A DNA stretch of 8,816 nt from an uncultured Lachnospiraceae bacterium (GTDB lineage: Bacteria; Bacillota; Clostridia; Lachnospirales; Lachnospiraceae). The stretch covers positions 1-8,816 of the forward strand of contig CAKRNX010000090.1 in the NCBI GenBank assembly GCA_934371475.1, in the 5' to 3' direction. Positions 1 to 6,192 of the stretch are shown here, piece after piece. The position numbers and the translations under genes are program-made. Position 1 is the stretch's first letter. Each line of letters opens with the position of its first letter. The notes beneath the pieces are model-generated. The model saw nothing but the letters and a program-made list of their open reading frames with translations. It made no database searches and was not told the origin of the DNA.

Positions 1-134
1 AGCTTACCTCCCTGGGAGCCAAAAAGGAAGAACCGGCAGCGCCCGTCACCAAGATCTGTCCTTTCTGCATGAGCGAAATCGACATCAAGGCCAGCCGCTG
101 TCCGCACTGCACTTCTCAGCTGCCGAATGAATAA
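1..134 (+). CDS. mscL: Large-conductance mechanosensitive channel MscL, C-terminal fragment with zinc-ribbon tail
   Basis: Only the last 43 codons are present; the reading frame starts at base 3 and stops with TAA at 132-134. The visible peptide has a charged, proline-containing linker (KKEEPAAPVTK), then CPFC, then CPHC 15 residues later, and ends in LPNE. A Cys-X2-Cys pair followed by a second Cys-X2-Cys after a hydrophilic stretch looks like a small zinc ribbon. From memory, MscL of many Lachnospiraceae carries this kind of tail after its cytoplasmic helix; MscL itself is a membrane pore that releases solutes on osmotic downshock. No transmembrane segment is in the window, so the assignment rests on the tail alone. 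Another membrane protein with the same tail is possible. The gene converges on the minus-strand glycan cluster, is separated from it by a hairpin, and is functionally unrelated to it. Confidence 0.7.
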   Translation, partial: LTSLGAKKEEPAAPVTKICPFCMSEIDIKASRCPHCTSQLPNE

Positions 135-145
135 AACACATACAT

Positions 146-197
146 AGAAGTCCCTGCCTGCTGTCTTATCTTTTTCAGACAGCAGGCAGGGACTTCT
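146..197. terminator. Strong, possibly bidirectional hairpin terminator between mscL and the GH112 gene
   Basis: Two perfectly complementary 20-base arms (146-165 and 178-197) flank a 12-base loop. On the plus strand the arm is followed by TTATTTA, which fits intrinsic termination of mscL. On the minus strand the downstream sequence is less U-rich (AUGUAUGUGUUUU), so termination of the GH112 transcript there is plausible but weaker. It lies 11 bases after the mscL stop and 11 bases after the GH112 stop, in the convergent gap. Confidence 0.85.
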
Positions 198-208
198 TTA
201 TTTAATCA

Positions 209-2371
209 TTACAGCGTATACCAGCGGATCTCATTAGCTTCCAAATGAAGCGGGAAGCTGCTTCCGTCATCCCGGTACACTTTGGTATCCTGCGGTTCAT
301 ATGTATTATTAACAACGCAGAATTTTTTATTTTTCACATAGGCGTGAACTTCCACATTGTAGTTATCAGAAAACCACCGGTACAGATCATCCTCTGCAGA
401 TGCAGCCCACAGCACCGCACGGTAAAAGATCCGGCTGTTCTCAAAACTGTATGGCAGACCGCTGATATAGACTCCCCGTCCTTCTCCAAAACATTTCACT
501 GCCATCTGTACTTCCTGATTTTTCTGTACCAGAATCTCTGTTCCCGGAAGAGCAAACACATTCTTCTTTCCCTCCCCGAAATCTATCTCACCGCCGCAGT
601 CCTTCAGAATAAAATGATCCCTGTGTTCTTCCCAGTTATACTTATCCGTATTCAGATTAAAACCTCGCTCCTCTTCCACGCCCAGCACATCGTCAAGCTG
701 GAAAAATTTGCCCTGCCACTGATGGGCAGCCGGTTCTCCCACTCCGATCAGTCCGCCGCCCTGATAGACAAATTTTCTGACTGCCGTAAGGATTATCTCA
801 TCCGCCCAGTTTTCACCGCCGCCCTGAGCCGTATCCGCATCTCCCACATTGATCACCACATCAAACTGTTCCAGCAGTTTCTGATTTTCTCTGATATCGT
901 CAAAACTGATGAAAGACACATCAAACGGTGCGCCGCTGAGCGCCTCTATAATGCCGAAGTAGGAATAGTTCTGCTTGTAATAGATTGCATGATGCACCAT
1001 ATGGTTGCCCCAGGAACGCATCTTTCCCCAGCAGTTAAGCACTGCCACTTTTTTCACGCAGTAGGGCGTTGTCCCCTGAATATTCTCATAAAGCGTGCGA
1101 AATTCCTGGCATACGGAGCGGATATACTCCACAAAATCCGGGAACCGGATCGCCAGCTTCAGATATCCGCCGTACCCGATCCGCTGAATAGGGCTGCGAA
1201 GGATCGCTCTTCTGGCTGTCACCCAGTTTGTCTTGGCCTCCTTCACCGGATCTCCACCTTCACAGAAGGTATCCGGGAAAAAGTAGGGCAAAAAACGCCC
1301 CTCCGTATACTTTATATGTCTGATATCGCTAAACAGCCGCAGAGTCGCACCGTTTCCCACGCTTCCCACGATGGCATCCAACCCGATATCGGCAAACTCT
1401 TCCATGAAAGGCTCCATACCGATCCAGTGGTCTCCCATAAACATCATGGCTTCTTTTCCGTATTCATGGACAATCTTCACCATCTCTTTCGCCAGCTTTG
1501 CCACCTCTCTGCGCTGGAATGCCTGAAAATCCCGAAACTCCCTGGACGGAATACGGTACGTATTATTCATATAACCCTGATCAATGATATATTCCGGCCG
1601 GAACGCATAGCCTGCCTCCTGCTCAAACTGCTCCAGAATATAGGGACTAACAGAGGCGGAATAACCATACCAGTCCACATATTTTTCTCTCGCCAGCTCA
1701 TCAAAAATCAGCGTAAACTGATGGAAAAATGTCGTAAAGCGCACCACATCCACGTATGGATGCGTATCAAGAAAACGGCGCAACCGCTCCATAGAATGGA
1801 CTCTCGTCTGCGGCTGACGCACATCAAACGTAATCTGCGGCTCCACATCCTTCCATTCATTGACCACTGCATTGTACATATGAACCGGATCCCACATAAT
1901 GTAGGCAAGGAAACTTACCGTATATTCATGGAACGGCCTCGCCGGGTCTATCACCACATTTCCCGTATCCTGATCGTAAGTCCAGCATTCACAGGGAACA
2001 GGTTCGCCCATCGTGCGGTCCATCACTTCCCACCACCGTGTGATATCATCCCTGTTATTAACCTGCAGCATATCCGGGTAGAGATGATCCATCAGATGAA
2101 TCTCCAGCTGATCACTGACTGCTGTATGAAACGATGTCATGATATACATCTGCTGTATCTCTTCCGGATGGGATCTCGCCCATTCATTGTCTTTCCTGGT
2201 CGTATAATAGGTAGCGTAAATCTTTGCCCCCGTATCTTTGAGTTCCTGCGGGAACTCTGTTCCATCACAGTCACGGATCGCATCTGCGCCCCACTCATCC
2301 ATAATCTCAAGCGTCTCTCTGATCACATCAAGATCTGTCGGAATTGTTACGCGGCCTTTCTGGTTTTCCAT
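209..2371 (-). CDS. gnpA: GH112 1,3-beta-galactosyl-N-acetylhexosamine phosphorylase (lacto-N-biose / galacto-N-biose phosphorylase)
   Basis: The 720-residue cytoplasmic enzyme has no signal peptide. GH112 enzymes cleave galactosyl-beta-1,3-GlcNAc or -GalNAc with phosphate to galactose-1-phosphate and the free N-acetylhexosamine. The N-terminus (GRVTIPTDLD, then WGADAIRDCDGTEFP at about 27-41) is the family signature that opens a TIM-barrel-like domain, roughly residues 1-435. The motif GDHWIGMEP places Asp314 where the general acid (Asp313 in the Bifidobacterium enzyme, from memory) is expected. A Rossmann-like domain follows at about 437-660 (VVINVGDADT, GGGLIGVGEP), then a small beta domain. 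Length is close to the usual 710-760. The start is supported by GGAGG six bases before ATG. Some GH112 members act on galactosyl-beta-1,4-rhamnose instead, but linkage to a GH136-like gene favours lacto-/galacto-N-biose. It is last in the cluster, 254 bp behind the GH136 gene, and may have its own expression level. The same gene is called lnpA in bifidobacteria. Confidence 0.92.
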   Translation of the reverse strand: MENQKGRVTIPTDLDVIRETLEIMDEWGADAIRDCDGTEFPQELKDTGAKIYATYYTTRKDNEWARSHPEEIQQMYIMTSFHTAVSDQLEIHLMDHLYPDMLQVNNRDDITRWWEVMDRTMGEPVPCECWTYDQDTGNVVIDPARPFHEYTVSFLAYIMWDPVHMYNAVVNEWKDVEPQITFDVRQPQTRVHSMERLRRFLDTHPYVDVVRFTTFFHQFTLIFDELAREKYVDWYGYSASVSPYILEQFEQEAGYAFRPEYIIDQGYMNNTYRIPSREFRDFQAFQRREVAKLAKEMVKIVHEYGKEAMMFMGDHWIGMEPFMEEFADIGLDAIVGSVGNGATLRLFSDIRHIKYTEGRFLPYFFPDTFCEGGDPVKEAKTNWVTARRAILRSPIQRIGYGGYLKLAIRFPDFVEYIRSVCQEFRTLYENIQGTTPYCVKKVAVLNCWGKMRSWGNHMVHHAIYYKQNYSYFGIIEALSGAPFDVSFISFDDIRENQKLLEQFDVVINVGDADTAQGGGENWADEIILTAVRKFVYQGGGLIGVGEPAAHQWQGKFFQLDDVLGVEEERGFNLNTDKYNWEEHRDHFILKDCGGEIDFGEGKKNVFALPGTEILVQKNQEVQMAVKCFGEGRGVYISGLPYSFENSRIFYRAVLWAASAEDDLYRWFSDNYNVEVHAYVKNKKFCVVNNTYEPQDTKVYRDDGSSFPLHLEANEIRWYTL

Positions 2372-2405
2372 CTCCTACCTCCACTCTCCTCTTTTTCTAT
2401 CCCGC

Positions 2406-2435
2406 AATGCTTTCTGCATTTCTGCTCAAAGCAGA
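2406..2435. repeat. Two adjacent small hairpins upstream of the GH112 gene
   Basis: Two perfect inverted repeats lie back to back: AATGC-TTTCT-GCATT (2406-2420) and TCTGCT-CAA-AGCAGA (2421-2435). They would form consecutive stem-loops in the leader just before the GH112 ribosome site on the minus-strand mRNA. Neither has a U-tract, so they are not intrinsic terminators. A role in mRNA stability or leader folding is possible but not shown. Confidence 0.5.
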
Positions 2436-2496
2436 CTTGCAGCTGTTTTCCTGCCGGATCTTACCTTTTATCTGCCGTATGTTTCCTGTACTCACG

Positions 2497-2600
2497 TAAG
2501 CCTGTCGGAACTCTGCTCTGCGAGCTGCGCAGTCTGCACTCCGTTTCGGTCGGCGCAAAGCCATTGTCCACCGGACAATGTGCGCCCTGCCGGAGGCTTA
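2497..2600. repeat. Structured intergenic repeat, copy A (84-bp core 2516-2599 also found at 8720-8803)
   Basis: The core at 2516-2599 matches 8720-8803 in 81 of 84 positions by eye, in the same orientation. The three differences are at 2536, 2560 and 2583, each G here and A in the other copy. Inside lies a nested hairpin: GGCGCA (2552-2557) pairs with TGCGCC (2580-2585), enclosing CATTGTCC-ACC-GGACAATG (2562-2580) with a short bulge; the two stems share about one base at their junction. An upstream TGCGC (2526-2530) could compete for GGCGCA. In this copy only, TAAGCCT (2497-2503) can pair with AGGCTTA (2594-2600), closing the whole segment. It occupies most of the GH136-GH112 gap. Open frames across it are not supported as genes. 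It looks like a dispersed palindromic element; its family is not recognised. Confidence 0.8.
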
Positions 2601-2636
2601 TGTTATAGGAAATTCTCGTAATTTTCTATAACATAA
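2598..2636. repeat. 17-bp AT-rich hairpin overlapping the 3' end of the GH136 gene
   Basis: Arms 2598-2614 and 2620-2636 are complementary at 16 of 17 positions around a five-base loop. The exception is a G-T pair in plus-strand RNA and a C-A mismatch in minus-strand RNA. The right arm contains the GH136 stop codon (2626-2628) and the last codons. Neither strand has a U-tract after the stem (plus side is A6; minus side is GCCTCC), so it does not read as an ordinary terminator. It abuts the 84-bp repeat and may be part of the same insertion or a 3' mRNA-stabilising stem. Confidence 0.7.
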
Positions 2637-3912
2637 AAAAGTGATTCTTATGCATGGTCACAACACCGCTGCTCATCCTCTCCCGAAACAGCGGTACTCC
2701 GGGTCTTACATAAAATTCATTATTCTCTACCACTGCATCCGGGTTTCCGGCCGGACTCAAAATACCGCCAAGATCATCATAGCTGACATTGTTCCGGAAA
2801 CAGCTGTTTACCGCCTGCTCCAAGCAGAACATGACACATCCGCCCTCATTCTGGCGGCTGAAATTCTGCTCATATACCGTGCCGTCCCCAGAGTCAGCGT
2901 CATATGCCATTCCATCCTGATTCAGACGCATATCCGTCACTTCATTGAACCGGAACAGAGCGTCCTTGCATTTCCACGGCCAGATACCCGCGGCTACTTT
3001 TCCCATCCGTTCTCCCGGTTCCCTGTAAAACTCATCATTCATCTCCCGCGCACAGGAATCCGCCATGTTATGTTCTACCAGCGGACGCAGCGCATACATG
3101 GGAGTGATGGCATCCCCTCCCGCATCCTTCACATAATTCCCGCGCAGCACAATGTGTTCATGGCCGTATTGTTGAAACATCTCTTCTTCCAGATGTGCAT
3201 CGGCAAACATTCCATGATGATATGTATATCCCACTGCAATTCCCCAGCGGCTTACACGCCAGACAAAACAGTTCTCCACCGTCACCCCGTCAAAGCGGGC
3301 GGGACCGGTCAGTTCTTCTCTGTCCGGCTTCAGCGCCGTCATGTAAATACCGCCGTTGTTCATGTGCTTGTTATATACGTTTCCATTCACATCATGGATC
3401 ATCAGCCCCTGCAGTACAATCTGTCTGAGAGTTCCTCTGTTTCTGGCCACCACAGCTACGCCGGTCCGATCCATCTTATCCGCCCTGAAATATTCCTCCG
3501 GCGAACATTCCGGATGACGGTTTGTCAGTTCCAGATCCCTCACCGCAATATATGCCGCATCATAAAGCAGCAGCGCTGAGGATACATTCCCACGGTACAC
3601 ATGAGCCGGTGAATCCAGCTCAGTCCCGTAATCCTGATGCCATATTCCTGTTCCGTCTGCGTCAATACACGGAAGCTCCCCTTCTCCATATGCGCCGATC
3701 TCTATCATCTGCCCTTCTGTCCCGCTGCTCTCTATCCGCAGAAACTGACTATGAAACACAGAGCCGCGCTCCAGAAGCACACGATCCCCCGGCAGAAGCC
3801 GGATCCCGTTGATCCTGTTCAGTGTCCGGAACGGAACATCCCGCGCCGTTCCGCTGTTCTGATCATCGCCCTTCGCGGCGCTGACATAATATGTCACGGA
3901 TGTTCTGTTCAT
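2626..3912 (-). CDS. Right-handed beta-helix glycosidase, probable GH136 lacto-N-biosidase catalytic subunit
   Basis: The 428-residue protein opens with YYVSAAKGDDQNSGT...PFRTL, the usual entry to a parallel beta-helix, and continues with repeated N-x-(V/F) coils such as VENCFVWRVSRWGIAVG, HIVLRGNYVKDAGGDAI, RFNEVTDM, YEQNFSRQNEGG and FRNNVSYDDLGGI. DGMAYDAD supplies Asp333 and Asp340, seven residues apart. From memory, the catalytic pair of GH136 LnbX (Asp411/Asp418) has the same spacing. GH136 enzymes release lacto-N-biose from lacto-N-tetraose-type chains and need a helper protein. The adjacent upstream gene fits that helper and the downstream gene is a lacto-N-biose phosphorylase. The start at 3912 lies inside the upstream gene and has GGGAG seven bases before ATG. 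No signal peptide is visible, so a cytoplasmic location is inferred. DG...D motifs also occur in other beta-helix families, so GH136 rests partly on context. Confidence 0.72.
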   Translation of the reverse strand: MNRTSVTYYVSAAKGDDQNSGTARDVPFRTLNRINGIRLLPGDRVLLERGSVFHSQFLRIESSGTEGQMIEIGAYGEGELPCIDADGTGIWHQDYGTELDSPAHVYRGNVSSALLLYDAAYIAVRDLELTNRHPECSPEEYFRADKMDRTGVAVVARNRGTLRQIVLQGLMIHDVNGNVYNKHMNNGGIYMTALKPDREELTGPARFDGVTVENCFVWRVSRWGIAVGYTYHHGMFADAHLEEEMFQQYGHEHIVLRGNYVKDAGGDAITPMYALRPLVEHNMADSCAREMNDEFYREPGERMGKVAAGIWPWKCKDALFRFNEVTDMRLNQDGMAYDADSGDGTVYEQNFSRQNEGGCVMFCLEQAVNSCFRNNVSYDDLGGILSPAGNPDAVVENNEFYVRPGVPLFRERMSSGVVTMHKNHFFML

Positions 3913-4426
3913 ACTCCATCTCCCTGATCCATTTTTCTATGATCATCTCTGTCTCATGATAAGAGAAACGATCGCCCGCATATCTGGTGAACAGCTGCGG
4001 ATGTTCCCGGTAAAACCGTCTTTTCTCCGCTTCTGTCACCTCCCTGTACGGATAATTCTGACCCGATGCCCCGCTTTCTGTCACAAAGTCCAGCCGGTAT
4101 CTGGTCAGCTCATACTGAAGATAGGCAGGCTTTGAAAAACTAACCGGACCGTACACTCTGTGTCCTTCTTTTATCAAACACTCCCGCCTTTCATTTTCTG
4201 CCAGCCTGCGCTGTTCCAGTGCAGCAGCCAGTTCATCCCATGATATCTCATTCTCCGCAGACAGCTCTTTTTCCTGCATTTTGTCTTCTGTCTGCTCTCC
4301 CCCGTTCTCCGTCAGTTCGTCGGACGGTATCAGACGCTGTCCCAACCTGGCGGCAAACTCCAGACAGGCCAGCGCATAATTTTCCTGATTTTCGTCCAGA
4401 CAGTATCCTTTCAGTTTTCTTCCCAT
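3863..4426 (-). CDS. LnbY-like helper/chaperone subunit for the GH136 enzyme (probable)
   Basis: This 187-residue, mostly helical, charged and soluble protein has no signal peptide or membrane segment. An N-terminal helical part (about 8-33, ENYALACLEFAARLGQRLI) is followed by a Glu-rich low-complexity linker (35-60) and a second helical region (62-187). The C-terminal stretch VTEAEKRRFYREHPQLFTRY...FSYHETEMII resembles the SurA/PrsA-type foldase helices seen in dedicated LnbY-type helpers (from memory). In Eubacterium ramulus the equivalent helical domain is fused in front of the GH136 beta-helix; here it is a separate gene overlapping it by 50 bases in another frame, which implies coupled translation. 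It starts four bases after the MalG stop; the nearest GGAG is about 15 bases upstream, so its translation may also depend on the preceding gene. I recognise no catalytic residues. The assignment is from position and helical pattern; a plain hypothetical is the fallback. Confidence 0.6.
   Translation of the reverse strand: MGRKLKGYCLDENQENYALACLEFAARLGQRLIPSDELTENGGEQTEDKMQEKELSAENEISWDELAAALEQRRLAENERRECLIKEGHRVYGPVSFSKPAYLQYELTRYRLDFVTESGASGQNYPYREVTEAEKRRFYREHPQLFTRYAGDRFSYHETEMIIEKWIREMEYEQNIRDILCQRREGR
3913..3924 (-). promoter_or_regulatory. Internal ribosome binding site for the GH136 catalytic gene
   Basis: GGGAG (minus strand, 3924-3920) lies seven bases before the ATG at 3912 and is wholly inside the helper gene. 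It fixes the GH136 start and, with the 50-base overlap, suggests that ribosomes finishing the helper reinitiate on the catalytic subunit. Confidence 0.65.
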
Positions 4427-4430
4427 TGAA

Positions 4431-5246
4431 CTATTTTACAGCTCCTGTCAGGCCGTCGGAAAAACTCTTCTGCAGGAAGAAGAAAATAATGGCTGTGGGC
4501 AGTGTACAGATCAGAACTCCCAGCATCAGCATACCGTAATCTACACTGTATCCGCTCTTTAAGTTGGCCACCAGCATCGGCATAGTGATCGCATCGCCTC
4601 TCTGAAGAATTACTTTCGGCCATAGGTAATTGTTCCAGGCATTCATAAATGTCACTGTCGTTGCCGCACCGTACGTAGATTTCATAATCGGCACATACAT
4701 ATGAAAGAAAATCCCGATCTCGCTCATCCCTTCCATTCTTGCCGCTTCAATGATATCTGTCGGAAATGACCTGGAGGCCTGCCGGAACAGCATGATCATA
4801 AACGGTGTAGAGATGGACGGAAGCACCAGCGCAATCCAGCTATTGACCAGTCCGATGCGTGAAAACATCTTGAACAGTGGGATCATCAGCGCCACAAACG
4901 GCAACATCATAGCCAGCAGCAGGATCCTCATCAAAAAATCTTTGCCTTTATCATGGTAAATTTCAAATCCGTACCCTGCAATAGAACAGATCAGCAGCGT
5001 CAGAAACGTGATCACGATCGCGTTCCGGAAAGAATTAAACATAGCCAGACCCAGATTTTGATTCTCAATCAGACTTTTAAAATTCTCTGCCAGATATCCT
5101 CCGGGGATCAGCCTGCCCCTCACGATATCGATGCTCTTATTTGTCGCGCCCGATGCCATATAGTACAGAGGAAATACTGACAGCACGCTGGCGCAGATCA
5201 GTATCAGATAAGAAATTCCCAGCTTTATTTTACTCACGGCTGTCAC
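4431..5246 (-). CDS. ABC sugar transporter inner-membrane permease, MalG type
   Basis: The 271-residue integral membrane protein has about six hydrophobic segments (roughly 8-28, 72-95, 105-128, 135-155, 190-210 and 238-260). The EAA loop that docks on the ATPase is at about 167-186 (EAARMEG...MYVP), with VP where LP is more common. The C-terminus QKSFSDGLTGAVK is typical of the MalG/CUT1 family. It partners the MalF-type permease and the binding protein to import an oligosaccharide. The frame starts at GTG 5246, overlapping the MalF gene by 17 bases. A second GTG at 5237 (MSKIKLG) has AGGTG six bases upstream and may be the true start, giving 268 residues and an 8-base overlap. Substrate is inferred from the adjacent GH136 and GH112 genes. 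Confidence 0.93.
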   Translation of the reverse strand: MTAVSKIKLGISYLILICASVLSVFPLYYMASGATNKSIDIVRGRLIPGGYLAENFKSLIENQNLGLAMFNSFRNAIVITFLTLLICSIAGYGFEIYHDKGKDFLMRILLLAMMLPFVALMIPLFKMFSRIGLVNSWIALVLPSISTPFMIMLFRQASRSFPTDIIEAARMEGMSEIGIFFHMYVPIMKSTYGAATTVTFMNAWNNYLWPKVILQRGDAITMPMLVANLKSGYSVDYGMLMLGVLICTLPTAIIFFFLQKSFSDGLTGAVK

Positions 5247-6117
5247 CTACTTTCATCTGAATTGCCGACAGCACGGCTACCGATATCAGAATAAACACTG
5301 ACAAAGCTGCCGCATAATTGAATTTCGGCGTTTCTTCAAAGGACATATTGTAAATATAATGAGCCAGCGTCATCGTAGACTTGCCAGGGCCTCCGGCTGT
5401 CAGATTTACTGACTCATCAAACAGCTGCAGTGTACCTGACGTGGACATAATCGCTGTCACCAGGATCGTAGGCTTGAGCAGCGGCACCGTGATCTTCCAG
5501 AACTGCTGGAATCCGGATGCCCCGTCAATCCGGCTTGCCTCATAGATGGACTGATCAATATTCTGCAGCCCTGCCAGATAAAAAACCATATTATAGCCGG
5601 TCCAACGCCAGATCAGCGCTATGATAATAACACAGCGGGCTGCCCAGGTATTCTGGAACCAGTCTATTGGCTGCATCCCGAACCATCCAATCACCATGTT
5701 GACAAATCCGTCCGTAGCAAACAGCGACTTGAAAATCATCGAATAGGATACCAGAGACGTCGCACAGGGAAGAAAAATCATCGTCCTAAATAAACCCTTG
5801 CAGCGGATTCTGGAATCATTCAGCAGCTGCGCAAGAATCAGCGCCAGCACCAGCATAATCGGCACCTGGATGATAAAGTAAAATACCGTATTAAACAGAC
5901 ACTGCTGGAATGTCTTATCCCTCAGCATCCTGGCATAATTATCAAAATTAGCCCAGGTCTCAGCCGCTCCGATTCCTTTTCGAAAAGAAAGAAGAATGGC
6001 CTGAAACATGGGATAAAAGCAGAATATAAAAATCAGGAGAGCTGCCGGAAGCAGAAACGCCCACCCGGTCAGGTTATGCTTCCGCTCATTACTCATCTTT
6101 TTTCCTGTTATTTTCAT
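5230..6117 (-). CDS. ABC sugar transporter inner-membrane permease, MalF type
   Basis: The 295-residue membrane protein has a short cytoplasmic N-terminus, a first transmembrane segment at about 17-45 (LLPAALLIFIFCFYPMF) and further segments at about 75-100, 112-130, 160-182, 215-235 and 270-288. The EAA loop is at about 193-212 (YEASRIDGAS...ITVP), followed by PLLKP. The sequence AGGPG...LAHYIYNMSF is typical of CUT1 MalF/UgpA-type subunits. The start has GGGAGG six bases before ATG. An internal ATG at codon 8 (MSNERKH) is a weaker alternative. It is separated from the binding-protein gene by a hairpin with a U-tract and overlaps the MalG gene, so the two permeases are co-translated. No ATPase gene is present, as is usual where a shared MsmK-type ATPase serves several importers. 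Confidence 0.94.
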   Translation of the reverse strand: MKITGKKMSNERKHNLTGWAFLLPAALLIFIFCFYPMFQAILLSFRKGIGAAETWANFDNYARMLRDKTFQQCLFNTVFYFIIQVPIMLVLALILAQLLNDSRIRCKGLFRTMIFLPCATSLVSYSMIFKSLFATDGFVNMVIGWFGMQPIDWFQNTWAARCVIIIALIWRWTGYNMVFYLAGLQNIDQSIYEASRIDGASGFQQFWKITVPLLKPTILVTAIMSTSGTLQLFDESVNLTAGGPGKSTMTLAHYIYNMSFEETPKFNYAAALSVFILISVAVLSAIQMKVGDSRE

Positions 6118-6129
6118 TGATTGCCTCCC

Positions 6130-6175
6130 AAAAAACAGGGCCGCCGCAAAATCACCGGCGTATTTTGCAGCAGCC
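6130..6175 (-). terminator. Intercistronic terminator/attenuator between binding-protein and permease genes
   Basis: Read on the minus strand, a roughly 14-bp stem (arms 6175-6162 and 6152-6139, two G-U pairs) with a nine-base loop is followed by CCTG and six T (6135-6130), then the MalF ribosome site. The two mismatched positions pair as G-U only in minus-strand RNA, in keeping with function on that strand. It would let part of the transcription through, giving more binding protein than permease. Confidence 0.8.
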
Positions 6176-6192
6176 TTGAAATCTACTGTTAT

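Noticed and set aside
245..2608. 787-codon open frame on the plus strand
   Set aside because: It lies antisense to the whole GH112 gene, has no domain pattern and an unnatural His/Ile/Cys/Arg-rich composition, and ends in the repeat. GH112 on the other strand has clear family motifs and a ribosome site.
2238..2621. 127-codon plus-strand open frame spanning the GH112 start and the gap
   Set aside because: Half is antisense to GH112 and half is in palindromic repeat; there is no ribosome site or family motif.
2497..2636. Insertion-sequence remnant or CRISPR array
   Set aside because: No transposase fragment, no target-site duplication that I could define, and no regularly spaced repeats; only two distant copies in the window.
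2641..3579. 312-codon plus-strand open frame
   Set aside because: It is antisense to the GH136 gene, has no recognisable motifs or ribosome site, and a composition typical of shadow frames.
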